A DNA stretch of 64,000 nt from NCBI GenBank assembly GCA_050298555.1, contig JBNKUL010000057.1, positions 12,087 to 76,086 on the forward strand, written 5' to 3'. The notes below the pieces were generated by a model. That model worked only from the letters and a program-made list of their open reading frames with translations, ran no database searches and was not told the DNA's origin. Of the stretch, positions 19,495 through 28,378 are shown piece by piece. Position numbers and translations under genes: made by a program. The stretch is from JAPHSX01 sp050298555. Lineage in GTDB: Bacteria; Pseudomonadota; Gammaproteobacteria; Thiohalomonadales; Thiohalomonadaceae. How positions within the stretch are numbered: position 1 is the stretch's first letter; every line of letters starts with the position of its first letter.

Positions 19495-20721
19495 CTATGG
19501 CGAGGCGCCAAGGCTGGCCGTGGCGGCCGCAGAGGGTTTGATGCTGAGGTGGCCGTCATCGGCAATGAGGAGGCGGCCCTGGGGGAAGTCCTGCTCGGTC
19601 AGGTCGCGTATCAGCCGTGCGGCCTGGTGTTTGGAATCGGGAATAGGGCCGTAGGGGCGCTTCTGGATATTGGAGTGGATTTGGCCGGAGACAAAGCGCC
19701 CCTCCTCATCCAGGGTGGCGAGCAGGATCGGTGCCAGCCCGTTGACGCCACGCACATTGATTCCCCAATAGGTGGCAAAGTTTCCCAGGCTGTAGGCGAT
19801 CAGGCGTCCCTGATGGAGTTCCATGGCGCGCGGCACGTGGGGGCCGTGGCCGATCACCAGGTCGGCGCCCGCCTCCACCGCCATGCGGCCGAAGGCCACC
19901 ACATCGCCGCGCTGCTCACCGTGGAAGGTCTCCATCGCAAAGGGCAGACGCGTCTTCTCGGCCCCCTCGGCACCGCCGTGGAAGGAGACCAGCAGGATGT
20001 CACTCTGGGAGGCGAGCCGTTCGATCAGTGAACGCCCCGCCTCCATATCATTCATGTCGTGCGAACCGCCAAAGGGTGCAAAGGCCACCATCGCCATCTT
20101 CAGGCCACCCTGATCCCAGGTGGCGATATCACCAACACGGCCGCTGTGGCGGATGCCCGCCTGCTGCAGGGCGCGCATGGAGGCGTCACGCCCCTCCTCA
20201 CCGAAGTCGCGGGCGTGGTTATTGCCCAGGCTCATTACATCGAAGCCGGCCCCGGCCAGAGTGGCGGCATAGGACTCGGGTGAGCGGAACAGGTAACAGC
20301 GCGAGGGGTTGCTACAGCGCTTGCGCGGCTCACCGCCGTCCAGCAACACCCCCTCAAGATTACCGAAGGTGATATCGGCCTGCTGCAGCACCGGCGCCAC
20401 CGGCGACAGCAGGGCCGCTGCATCATCGGCAAGGCGATATTGGGGATAATCGCTGCCGAGCATAATATCGCCCACCGCGGCAAAGGTGATCTGCCGTGGC
20501 GGCTGGGGCTCAGCTGGGGGGATAGGAGTGGTAGAGGGGGAAGCGGCGTCGATGACCGATGCCGCCCTGTGCGCATCGAGCGCCTTTGTCTGCTCATCGG
20601 CCACGTCGGGCCGGGTAGCAACCCCGCTGCAGGCCGCCTGAATCAGCGTGGCACACAACAGCGCCACCCTGCCCAGGGCACGACGAGGGGCGATATCAGA
20701 GAGTGTTCGCGGGGTGTTCAT
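19495..20721 (-). CDS. CapA/PgsA-family metallophosphoesterase-like lipoprotein
   Basis: A 408-residue protein of the CapA (poly-gamma-glutamate synthesis) family, with motifs AVGDIMLGSD, NLEGVLLDGG, GNNHARDFG, FHGGAEG and GHGPHVPRAME around a predicted two-metal site. The signal region ends in IQAAC, so it is probably a lipoprotein. I start at 20721: an ATG at 20745 lies inside the preceding gene's terminator hairpin. Capsule genes are absent nearby, so polyglutamate synthesis itself is not supported. The substrate is unknown. Confidence 0.82.
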   Translation of the reverse strand: MNTPRTLSDIAPRRALGRVALLCATLIQAACSGVATRPDVADEQTKALDAHRAASVIDAASPSTTPIPPAEPQPPRQITFAAVGDIMLGSDYPQYRLADDAAALLSPVAPVLQQADITFGNLEGVLLDGGEPRKRCSNPSRCYLFRSPESYAATLAGAGFDVMSLGNNHARDFGEEGRDASMRALQQAGIRHSGRVGDIATWDQGGLKMAMVAFAPFGGSHDMNDMEAGRSLIERLASQSDILLVSFHGGAEGAEKTRLPFAMETFHGEQRGDVVAFGRMAVEAGADLVIGHGPHVPRAMELHQGRLIAYSLGNFATYWGINVRGVNGLAPILLATLDEEGRFVSGQIHSNIQKRPYGPIPDSKHQAARLIRDLTEQDFPQGRLLIADDGHLSIKPSAAATASLGASP

Positions 20722-20732
20722 ACTGCCTAATG

Positions 20733-20759
20733 AAAAAAGCCGCACCAGAAGGTGCGGCT
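20733..20759 (-). terminator. Rho-independent terminator after the M23 peptidase gene
   Basis: A perfect 8-bp stem, GCCGCACC and GGTGCGGC, with a 4-base loop, is followed on the minus strand by six T residues. It lies 16 bases downstream of the M23 stop codon. Confidence 0.88.
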
Positions 20760-20774
20760 CGTCGCGGCCGACCC

Positions 20775-21698
20775 TTAGCGGGATGCCTGAATGTACTTTA
20801 GGGGGTCGACGGTCTTGCCGTTGGCCCAGACTTCGAAGTGGACATGGGGTCCGGTGGAACGTCCGGTATTACCCATCAGCGCGACCGTCTGTCCCTTCTT
20901 CACCGTCTCACCCACCTTCACCAACAACTCCTTGGCATGACCGTAGCGGGTCACGTAGCCGTTGCCATGGGTGATCTCGACCAGGTTGCCGTAGCCATAA
21001 CGCTTACCCGACCAGGAGACGACACCGGCGGCCACAGAGATGATGTCACTGCCCTCCTTGCCGGCCAGGTCGACCCCCTTGTGGAAGTCGGGCTTACCGG
21101 TGAAGGGGTCGTTACGGGTACCGTATTTGGAGGAGAGCCAGCCCTTCTTGATGGGACGTCCAGCCGGGAAGACCTCGTCATTGAGGTTGCGGCTCATCAG
21201 CAGGTTCTCCAGCACATTGAGCTGCTGCTCACGGTCCTCCAGCTGCAGGGAAAGCTCATCGAGCTGGCTCATGAAATCGGGGATCTCTGTGCTCTCGCTC
21301 GCGCCACCGCTTTGCGGACCACCCTGGGCCGGGGGATTGGAGAAATCGAATTCGCCCTTGTCGAGGTCGGCCATGCGGGTCAGCCGCTGCCCCAGGGCAT
21401 CGAGGCGAATAACGTGGGCCTGCATCTGACCCAGGCGCAGGGTCAGGGCATTGAGGTTCTCCTCGGCGCTGCGCTTGGCCTCGCTGATCTCAGCAAGTTG
21501 TTGATCCAGCTGCTGATTCATCACCGTGGTGACCTCATCGGCACTCATTGCGCCGCCGCCGCTGCCGTAGCGGTAACCCGCATAGACGCTAAGGGCGGGG
21601 AGCACGATAAAGAGCGACATGGCAGCGGCGATCAACTTACCCCTGTTCAGGCAGAGACAGGATGAGCCGAAGCGTTTTGATACCAGCAGGACATTCAT
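20775..21698 (-). CDS. M23 family murein endopeptidase
   Basis: A 307-residue LytM-domain protein. An N-terminal membrane anchor (about residues 22-42) is followed by a coiled-coil region (about 55-155) and the M23 domain (about 185-300). The zinc and catalytic residues are intact: HKGVD, GHAKEL and HVHFE. Such enzymes cut peptidoglycan cross-links during growth or division; without an intact site they act as amidase activators, but this one looks active. It is read away from dciA and ends at a strong terminator. Its neighbours secA and the murein cluster fit a cell-wall role. Confidence 0.92.
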   Translation of the reverse strand: MNVLLVSKRFGSSCLCLNRGKLIAAAMSLFIVLPALSVYAGYRYGSGGGAMSADEVTTVMNQQLDQQLAEISEAKRSAEENLNALTLRLGQMQAHVIRLDALGQRLTRMADLDKGEFDFSNPPAQGGPQSGGASESTEIPDFMSQLDELSLQLEDREQQLNVLENLLMSRNLNDEVFPAGRPIKKGWLSSKYGTRNDPFTGKPDFHKGVDLAGKEGSDIISVAAGVVSWSGKRYGYGNLVEITHGNGYVTRYGHAKELLVKVGETVKKGQTVALMGNTGRSTGPHVHFEVWANGKTVDPLKYIQASR

Positions 21699-21764
21699 TA
21701 TACTTGCCTTAAGTATTTTTCGTTTTGTAATCAGCGATTTGGATTTGTATCACACATCATCTAT

Positions 21765-22202
21765 ATGGACAAGCCCAGCCCCCTCACCGAGCTACTGCGC
21801 CAGGCAGGAACCCCCACCGGCGGATTGCTGCAACGGGGCCACTTCCTACAGCGCCTCAACAAGCTGCTGCAGTCGCTGCTGGACGATAACCTCAAGCTAC
21901 ATTGCCAGGTCGGCAATATCCGTGATGGTGTCCTCATCCTCTATAGCGACTCCACCGCCTGGGCATCGCGCCTGCGCTACCAGTGCCCTGCACTGCTCAA
22001 GCAGCTGCAACAGCGCCGCGGGCTGGCAGAGCTGCGGCAGATAGAGGTAAAGGTGCAGCCCAAACAGCACAAGGAAACCCAGCACAAGCCTGCGACGCTG
22101 AGCGAGCAGGCCTCCTCCTGCCTGAGCGTCTGTGCCGACACGGTGGCCGACGAAAAGCTGAGCCGGGCACTGCTACGGCTGGCCTCGCACCACAAAGGCT
22201 AA
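21765..22202 (+). CDS. dciA: DUF721 protein, DciA-type helicase loader
   Basis: A 145-residue protein of the DUF721 family. Bacterial DciA helps load the replicative helicase DnaB, replacing DnaC/DnaI. The DciA domain covers about residues 20-100, with the DGVLILYSDSTAWASRLRY core typical of the family. The tail (about 100-145) is lysine- and glutamine-rich then helical. It faces the M23 gene head to head with a 66-base gap and converges on lpxC. DUF721 genes between secA and lpxC are frequent in Gammaproteobacteria. Confidence 0.85.
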   Translation: MDKPSPLTELLRQAGTPTGGLLQRGHFLQRLNKLLQSLLDDNLKLHCQVGNIRDGVLILYSDSTAWASRLRYQCPALLKQLQQRRGLAELRQIEVKVQPKQHKETQHKPATLSEQASSCLSVCADTVADEKLSRALLRLASHHKG

Positions 22203-22217
22203 CGCATCCCCAGATAC

Positions 22218-22247
22218 GAAAACGCCGCACTACATAGAGCGCGGCGT
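22218..22247 (-). terminator. Terminator after lpxC, between convergent lpxC and dciA
   Basis: A 7-bp stem ACGCCGC and GCGGCGT encloses a 12-base loop; on the minus strand it is followed by TTTTC. It would end the long division-cluster transcript. Confidence 0.7.
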
Positions 22248-22272
22248 CATCGCAGGAATATCCCGTTCGCCA

Positions 22273-23187
22273 TCAGCTGGTGGCGCCCACCGGCTGTACG
22301 TAGGAGATGGGGGCCACCTGTTCGTCCTCAAAGGTCACCAGCTCCCACGACTCCTGCTCGGCGAGCAGGGTACGCAGCAGCTGATTATTGAGGGCATGGC
22401 CCGACTTGTAGCCGCTGAAGGCACCGATCAGGCTGTGGCCCAGCAGGTAGAGGTCGCCAATGGCATCGAGCACCTTGTGCTTAACGAATTCGTCCTCGTA
22501 ACGCAGGCCGTCTTCATTGAGCACCCGGTAGTCATCGACCACGATGGCATTGTCCAGGCTGCCGCCCAGGGCCAGGTTGCGGGCACGCAACATCTCCAGC
22601 TGGCTCATGAAACCGAAGGTACGGGCACGGCTCACCTCCTTGACGAAGGAGGTGGTGGAGAAGTCGATCTCGCACTCCTGCTTGCGGCCATGGAAGGCGG
22701 GGTGGTCAAAGTCGATACCGAGCTTGACCTTGAAACCGTCAAAGGGCTCGAACTGCACCCACTTGTCACCGTCCTCGACGCGTACCGGGCGCTTAATACG
22801 GATAAAGCGTTTGGGGGCATTCTGCTCTTCGATCCCGGCAGACTGCACCAGGAAGACGAAGGGGCCGGCGCTGCCGTCCATGATCGGTACCTCGGCGGCA
22901 CTCAGGTCGACATAGGCGTTGTCGATTCCCAGCCCCGCCAGGGCCGAAAGCAGGTGTTCCACGGTAGAGATGCGCACGTCGCCAAGGGAGAGCGTGGAGG
23001 AGAGTGTGGTATCGCCAACATTCTCCGCTTTGGCAGGCACCTCTACGGGTGGGTCGAGGTCAACGCGGCGGAAAATAATCCCGGCGTCGACAGGCGCGGG
23101 TCGCAAGGTGAGGTAAACCTTGTCCCCGGTATGCAATCCAACGCCGGTGGCGCGGATGACATTTTTCAGTGTTCTCTGCCGAATCAT
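22273..23187 (-). CDS. lpxC: UDP-3-O-acyl-N-acetylglucosamine deacetylase LpxC
   Basis: A 304-residue zinc enzyme for the first committed step of lipid A synthesis. Zinc and catalytic motifs TVEHLLSAL, HKVLDAIGD and KSGHALNN are present. The chosen ATG at 23187 gives MIRQRTLKNVIRATG, matching the normal family N-terminus; the longer frame adds eight unrelated residues. It lies at the end of the division cluster after ftsZ, the usual gamma position, and precedes a terminator. Confidence 0.97.
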   Translation of the reverse strand: MIRQRTLKNVIRATGVGLHTGDKVYLTLRPAPVDAGIIFRRVDLDPPVEVPAKAENVGDTTLSSTLSLGDVRISTVEHLLSALAGLGIDNAYVDLSAAEVPIMDGSAGPFVFLVQSAGIEEQNAPKRFIRIKRPVRVEDGDKWVQFEPFDGFKVKLGIDFDHPAFHGRKQECEIDFSTTSFVKEVSRARTFGFMSQLEMLRARNLALGGSLDNAIVVDDYRVLNEDGLRYEDEFVKHKVLDAIGDLYLLGHSLIGAFSGYKSGHALNNQLLRTLLAEQESWELVTFEDEQVAPISYVQPVGATS

Positions 23188-23298
23188 CTTCCTAACCCTT
23201 TGTTTTCCCAAGGCGAACTGCCGTAATTGGGCGGCATATTAACACACGCCCGATACAGCTGCCTAGAGACCGGTTTCACACAACTGCAACAATAACCC

Positions 23299-23313
23299 GC
23301 CCCATTATGGGGC
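23299..23313 (-). terminator. Palindrome between ftsZ and lpxC, possible weak terminator
   Basis: GCCCCATTATGGGGC is a near-perfect palindrome 24 bases after the ftsZ stop. It lacks a run of T on the minus strand, so it may only slow transcription or protect the ftsZ message end. Confidence 0.35.
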
Positions 23314-23336
23314 ATTGCCGCACCCGTTTGCGTTTC

Positions 23337-24488
23337 CTAATCTGCCTGGCGACGCAGGAAGGCCGGAATATCGAGGTATTCCATGTTGACCTCACCGCCG
23401 ACGGCCTCGTCGCTCTTCGGCTTATTGCGCAGCACGGTGGGGCGGTCGTAGTCGATATCCACTTCCACACTTGCCGGTTTTTCGTTGTTGACCACCACCT
23501 GAACAGGCTGGTCGGCAATCACCTCTTCACCACGGCCCAGGCCAGTGGCGACCACGGTGACGCGCAGCTCGTCGCTCAGCTCCGGGTCGATAACGGTGCC
23601 GACCACCACGGTGGCGTTCTCGGAGGCGAACTCCTTAATGGTGTTACCCACCTCCTCGAACTCACCGATGGACATATCGAGACCGGCGGTAACATTGACC
23701 AGGATGCCGCGGGCACCGGAGAGGTCGATGTTATCCAACAGCGGGCTGGATACGGCACGCTCGGCGGCCTCACGGGCACGGTCCTCACCCTTGGCAGAGC
23801 CGCTGCCCATCATCGCCATGCCCATCTCCGACATCACAGTGCGTACGTCGGCGAAGTCGACGTTAATCAGACCGGGACGGGTGATGAGGTCGGCAATGCC
23901 CTGTACCGCACCGAGCAGCACATCGTTGGCCGCCTTAAAGGCGTCCAGCAGGGTCATCTGCTTACCCAGCACACTGAGCAGCTTCTCGTTGGGGATGGTG
24001 ATGAGGGAGTCTACGTGTTTCTTCAGCTCCTCCATCCCCTGCTCGGCGATGTCCATGCGCTTCTTGCCCTCGAAGGGGAAGGGCTTGGTGACGACCGCCA
24101 CGGTAAGGATACCCAGCTCCTTCGCCACCTGGGCGACGATGGGGGCACCACCGGTGCCGGTGCCGCCGCCCATGCCCGCGGTGATGAAGACCATGTCGGC
24201 ACCGCCCAGCACCTCTTCGATGCGGTCACGATCCTCCATCGCCGCCTGGCGGCCGATCTCCGGATTGGCGCCCGCACCCAGACCCTTGGTGATATGGGTA
24301 CCGATCTGAATCACGGTACGGCTGGAGGCTCGCTCCAGCGCCTGGGCATCGGTATTGGCACAGACGAAGTCCACACCCTCGATGGTCTCCTCGCACACCA
24401 TGTGCTCCACGGCGTTGCCGCCACCTCCGCCGACGCCGACGACCTTAATCACCGCGCTTTGGCTATTGTTATCCATCAGTTCAAACAT
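23337..24488 (-). CDS. ftsZ: Cell division GTPase FtsZ
   Basis: A 383-residue tubulin homologue forming the division ring. The N-terminus KVVGVGGGGGNAVEHM and the GTP motif GMGGGTGTGGAP are intact, as is the T7-loop region. The C-terminal peptide DIPAFLRRQAD, which binds FtsA, ZapD and ZipA, is perfect. The start is the MFELM methionine at 24488 as in E. coli. It is followed by lpxC and preceded by ftsA with a 50-base gap holding a ribosome site (GAGGTG). Confidence 0.98.
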   Translation of the reverse strand: MFELMDNNSQSAVIKVVGVGGGGGNAVEHMVCEETIEGVDFVCANTDAQALERASSRTVIQIGTHITKGLGAGANPEIGRQAAMEDRDRIEEVLGGADMVFITAGMGGGTGTGGAPIVAQVAKELGILTVAVVTKPFPFEGKKRMDIAEQGMEELKKHVDSLITIPNEKLLSVLGKQMTLLDAFKAANDVLLGAVQGIADLITRPGLINVDFADVRTVMSEMGMAMMGSGSAKGEDRAREAAERAVSSPLLDNIDLSGARGILVNVTAGLDMSIGEFEEVGNTIKEFASENATVVVGTVIDPELSDELRVTVVATGLGRGEEVIADQPVQVVVNNEKPASVEVDIDYDRPTVLRNKPKSDEAVGGEVNMEYLDIPAFLRRQAD

Positions 24489-24538
24489 TCCACACCTCCT
24501 CGTTAACTTGGGGCGAACCCCACAGCGATACCAATTTT

Positions 24539-25774
24539 TTAGAAATTACCTTGAAACCAACTTTTCATTCGTTGCAACACGCTCTTGAAACCGCCTTTCT
24601 CGCTATTCTCGACAAAGCCGCTATCTCGGTTGTGCTGCCCAAACAGCAACAATCCCACGCCGGTGGCGTAGATGGGATTGCGTACCACATCGACCAGACC
24701 GGAGACCCCCTCGGGCATCCCCAGCCTGACCGGCATGTGGAAAATCTCTTCTGCCAGGTCGACCACCCCTTCCATCTTTGAGGTGCCGCCGGTCAGTACG
24801 ATGCCGGCGGCACAGATATCCTCAAAGCCGCTACGGCGCAGCTCCGCCTGTACCAGGGTAAAGAGCTCCTCGTAACGCGGCTCCACCACCTCGGCCAGGG
24901 TCTGGCGCGCCAGGCGGCGCGGCGGCCGGTCGCCCACGCTCGGTACCTCGATACTCTCGTCGGCATTGGCCAACTGGGTAAGGGCACAGGCGTACTTAAT
25001 CTTGATGTCCTCGGCGTGCTGGGTCGGGGTGCGCATCGCCACCGCGATGTCATTGGTCACCTGATCGCCGGCGATGGGGATAACCGCGGTATGGCGAATC
25101 GCCCCCTCGCTGAATACGGCGATGTCTGTAGTACCGCCGCCGATGTCGACCAGACAGACACCCAACTCCTTCTCATCCTCGGAAAGCACCGCGAAGGAAG
25201 AGGCGAGCTGCTCCAGAATCACGTCATCCACCTCCAGGCCGCAGCGGCGCACGCACTTAATAATGTTCTGCGCTGCGCTCACCGCACCGGTCACCAGGTG
25301 CACCTTCGACTCCAGGCGAACCCCGGACATGCCTACCGGCTCGCGTATTCCCTCCTGGTTGTCGATGATGAACTCCTGCGGCAGCACGTGGAGGATGCGC
25401 TGGTCGGCGGGGATGGCGACGGCACGCGCCGCATCGATCACCCGCTCCACATCACCGTGGGTCACCTCCTTGTCGCGAATCGCCACGATGCCGTGGGAGT
25501 TGAGGCTCTTGATATGGCTGCCCGCGATACCGGCATAGACCGAGTGGATCTGGCAACCGGCCATCAGCTCCGCCTCCTCCACCGCGCGCTGAATCGACTG
25601 CACCGTCGACTCGATATTCACCACCACGCCCTTCTTCAGGCCGCGCGAGGGGTGGGAGCCGATACCGATAATCTCGATATCGTTCTCCGCGTTTATCTCA
25701 CCGACGATCGCCACCACTTTGGAGGTGCCGATATCCAGCGCAACAATCAGGTTCTTTTCCATCTTCTTTGACAT
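24539..25774 (-). CDS. ftsA: Cell division actin-like protein FtsA
   Basis: A 411-residue actin-fold protein that tethers FtsZ to the membrane. The phosphate-1 motif IVALDIGTSKV is at the N-terminus. The C-terminus ends in a basic amphipathic membrane-targeting helix (LQRMKSWFQGNF). I start at 25774 because TGGAG lies just before that ATG and it follows the ftsQ stop; the longer frame would overlap ftsQ needlessly. The length is near the E. coli value of 420. Confidence 0.97.
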   Translation of the reverse strand: MSKKMEKNLIVALDIGTSKVVAIVGEINAENDIEIIGIGSHPSRGLKKGVVVNIESTVQSIQRAVEEAELMAGCQIHSVYAGIAGSHIKSLNSHGIVAIRDKEVTHGDVERVIDAARAVAIPADQRILHVLPQEFIIDNQEGIREPVGMSGVRLESKVHLVTGAVSAAQNIIKCVRRCGLEVDDVILEQLASSFAVLSEDEKELGVCLVDIGGGTTDIAVFSEGAIRHTAVIPIAGDQVTNDIAVAMRTPTQHAEDIKIKYACALTQLANADESIEVPSVGDRPPRRLARQTLAEVVEPRYEELFTLVQAELRRSGFEDICAAGIVLTGGTSKMEGVVDLAEEIFHMPVRLGMPEGVSGLVDVVRNPIYATGVGLLLFGQHNRDSGFVENSEKGGFKSVLQRMKSWFQGNF

Positions 25775-25784
25775 AGCTCCAGTC

Positions 25785-26558
25785 CTATACCGATGACGGC
25801 TCAAAACCGTCACGCCAACGCACGGCAAGGCCGTTGGTATAACGCAGGTCGATACTGTCTATCGCCTCCAGCCGCGGCGCCAATGCCTGCGGATAGACCC
25901 TTACGAAACGCACCAGGCGCCTCGCGGTATGCTGCCTTCCCAGCCCCAGCTGCAGGCCGTTGTCCAGCCTCACAGAGAGGGCGCGCCGCTCATTCAGCGA
26001 CAGGTGGGTAATCCCCAGCCCGAGCGGCTTGAGCAGCCCCAACATCACCCGGTACTGCTCGGCCACCATGCGACTGGTCTGCCGCGGGCCGCGCAGCAGC
26101 GGCAGCTGTTTCCACGCCCCGGTTTGCTGCGGGAAGAACAGCTCACCGTGAACATTCACCAGCGCCTCATTGCCCCAGCGCGCCAGCGGCTGCTGCTCAC
26201 TGATGTTGATCACCAGCTTGTCGGGCCAGGCGCGGCGCACACTGGCCTGATAGACCCAGGGCAGCTGCAGCAGACTGTCGCGTACCGCATCCACATCGAC
26301 ACCGACAAAACCGGCCTCCGCATGGGGCCGCACCCGCTCGCGAACCGCCTGTTGCGAAACATTTTTCAGCGGACTCTCGATACGTACCGTATGCACCGGT
26401 AAGCGCGCCGGGTCGAGTACGCTTTGGGTACCCCAGGCCACTGCGCCTATCGCCAGCACCACACCCAGCAACTTCAGCGCAACCGTCACGGCGGCACTGG
26501 GGCCGGCATCACGCTGCTGATGCAGAGGGGTCGCGCCGCGGGCCTTCTTCTTAGCCAC
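25785..26558 (-). CDS. ftsQ: Cell division protein FtsQ
   Basis: A 257-residue bitopic divisome protein that joins FtsL and FtsB. A short basic cytoplasmic segment precedes one membrane helix (about residues 28-48). The POTRA domain follows (VHTVRIESPLKNV), then the FtsQ domain. The start is GTG at 26558, with GGAGGT at the right spacing upstream and inside the end of ddl; the two genes overlap by 8 bases. The longer ATG frame adds an arginine- and tryptophan-rich stretch unlike FtsQ. Confidence 0.94.
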   Translation of the reverse strand: MAKKKARGATPLHQQRDAGPSAAVTVALKLLGVVLAIGAVAWGTQSVLDPARLPVHTVRIESPLKNVSQQAVRERVRPHAEAGFVGVDVDAVRDSLLQLPWVYQASVRRAWPDKLVINISEQQPLARWGNEALVNVHGELFFPQQTGAWKQLPLLRGPRQTSRMVAEQYRVMLGLLKPLGLGITHLSLNERRALSVRLDNGLQLGLGRQHTARRLVRFVRVYPQALAPRLEAIDSIDLRYTNGLAVRWRDGFEPSSV

Positions 26559-27480
26559 CGGCCACCTCCAGGGTGCCAAGCAGGATGCGCCAAACCAGCT
26601 CATCGAATTCGATACCGGCCGCCCTCGCCGCCATCGGCACCAGGCTGTGGTCGGTCATGCCGGGCACCGTATTGGCCTCCAGCAGGTAGGGCTCACCTTC
26701 TTCGTCCAGCAGCACATCGATACGTCCCCAACCACGCGCATCGAGCACGTTAAAGGCCTGCAGCGCCAGTGCCTGCATCCGCGCCACCTGCTCGTCGTTC
26801 AAACCACAGGGGCAGAGGTAGCGGGTATCGTCCTGCAGGTACTTGGCCGAATAGTCGTAATACTCGTTGGCCGGGACGATCTTTACCGGCGGCAACGGCT
26901 GACCGTTCAAAATGGCGACAGTAAACTCGCCACCGCCCATGTATCTCTCCGCCAGCACCAGCGAGTCAAACCTGGCGGCCTCTTCATAGGCGGCCTGCAG
27001 CTCTCCCGCCTGCTTCACCATGGTGATACCGACACTGGAACCCTCGTTCGCCGGTTTCACGAACAGCGGCAGGTCAAACATCTTCTCCAGCAGATTAAAG
27101 TCACTCTGCTCGGTCAGCAGTACACACTCCGGTACCGGCAGTCCGGCTGCCTGCCACAACAGCTTGCTGCGCCACTTGTCCATACCGATGCTGGAGGCCT
27201 TCACACCGCTGCCGGTATAGGGCAGCCCCATTAGCTCCAGCGCCCCCTGCAGGGTGCCGTTCTCACCAATGCCGCCGTGCAGGATGTTAAAGACACGGTC
27301 AAAGCCACCGTCACGCAGCGCCGCCAGCGGGTCACCACCGACATCGACACCGTGGGCATCGACACCGCGCTGCTGCAACGCCGCCAGCACCGCCGCGCCG
27401 CTCTTTAGCGACACCTCGCGCTCGGCAGAGACGCCGCCCATCAATACCGCCACCTTGCCGAAATCCACCGCCTTAACCAT
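26551..27480 (-). CDS. ddl: D-alanine--D-alanine ligase
   Basis: A 309-residue ATP-grasp ligase that makes the D-Ala-D-Ala dipeptide for murein precursors. Motifs seen are VLMGGVSAEREVS (N-terminus), NEGSSVGI and the C-terminal EANTVPGMTDHSLVP. The ATG at 27480 overlaps the murB stop by 8 bases, a pattern repeated through this cluster. The length matches DdlB of E. coli (306). Confidence 0.97.
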   Translation of the reverse strand: MVKAVDFGKVAVLMGGVSAEREVSLKSGAAVLAALQQRGVDAHGVDVGGDPLAALRDGGFDRVFNILHGGIGENGTLQGALELMGLPYTGSGVKASSIGMDKWRSKLLWQAAGLPVPECVLLTEQSDFNLLEKMFDLPLFVKPANEGSSVGITMVKQAGELQAAYEEAARFDSLVLAERYMGGGEFTVAILNGQPLPPVKIVPANEYYDYSAKYLQDDTRYLCPCGLNDEQVARMQALALQAFNVLDARGWGRIDVLLDEEGEPYLLEANTVPGMTDHSLVPMAARAAGIEFDELVWRILLGTLEVAGG

Positions 27481-28378
27481 GGGCCACCTCACCGACAATG
27501 TGCACCTCGCGCCTAAGCTCGACACCGTGCTGCTGTTTCACCTCTGCCTCTACCTCGTCGATCAGCGCCTCGATATCCGCGGCGCTTGCGCCACCGAGAT
27601 TGACGATAAAATTGGCATGCTTCTCCGATACCTGTGCCTTGCCGACAGTGCGCCCCTTGAGGCCGGCGCTCTCGATAAGACGCGCGGCGAAATCGCCTTG
27701 CGGGTTGCGGAACACCGAACCGGCGTTGGCTTGCTGGGTCGGCTGACTGGCACCGCGTTTCTCCAGCAGCTTCTTGTTCGCCTCCAGCAGCCCCTGGGCA
27801 TCGCCCTTCGCCAGCTTCAGGGTGGCAGAAACAAACCACTCGCCCGCCGGACCGCTGACGTGGCGATAGCCCACTTCGAACTCCTCGGCACTACGGCTCT
27901 GCAGACGTCCTTCGCGGTCCAGGGTCTCCACCGACTCGACCAGCTTCCAGGTCTCACCGCCAAAGCAACCGGCATTCATCGCCAGCGCCCCGCCCATGGT
28001 GCCGGGGATGCCGCAGAGGAACTCGGCCCCGGCCAGCCCCTCGCGGGCGCAGAAGCGGGCCACCTTGGCGCAGGCAACACCGCTCTCCACTCGCACCCGC
28101 TCGTCATCAATCCGTTCCATTTCGTTCAGCATGCCGCTGGTGGCGATCACGGTGCCGCGGATGCCGCCGTCGCGCACCAGCAGGTTGCTGCCCAGCCCCA
28201 GCCAGAACAGCGGCTCCTCAAGGGGCAGCTGTGACAGGAACAGCGCCAGGTCGGCCACATCAGCGGGCTGGTAGTAGCGCTCGGCCGGGCCGCCGACACG
28301 CCAGGTGGTATGGCGCGCCATCGGCTCATCATGCAACAGGGTGCCGCGCAACGGCTGTTGTGCCTGCGCCGCCATCAT
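27473..28378 (-). CDS. murB: UDP-N-acetylenolpyruvoylglucosamine reductase MurB
   Basis: A 301-residue FAD enzyme that reduces enolpyruvyl-UDP-GlcNAc to UDP-MurNAc. FAD-binding segments (GLGSNLLVRDGGIRG) and the catalytic serine in GSVFRNP are present, as is the C-terminal glutamate region. At 301 residues it belongs to the shorter type II MurB, unlike the 342-residue E. coli enzyme. The start overlaps the murC stop by 4 bases. MurB inside the cluster, between murC and ddl, is the common layout outside the Enterobacteria. Confidence 0.96.
   Translation of the reverse strand: MMAAQAQQPLRGTLLHDEPMARHTTWRVGGPAERYYQPADVADLALFLSQLPLEEPLFWLGLGSNLLVRDGGIRGTVIATSGMLNEMERIDDERVRVESGVACAKVARFCAREGLAGAEFLCGIPGTMGGALAMNAGCFGGETWKLVESVETLDREGRLQSRSAEEFEVGYRHVSGPAGEWFVSATLKLAKGDAQGLLEANKKLLEKRGASQPTQQANAGSVFRNPQGDFAARLIESAGLKGRTVGKAQVSEKHANFIVNLGGASAADIEALIDEVEAEVKQQHGVELRREVHIVGEVAHG

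Noticed and set aside
23307..24506. A 399-codon plus-strand frame opposite ftsZ
   Set aside because: It covers ftsZ almost exactly in antisense and reads as His/Gly/Asp-rich noise.
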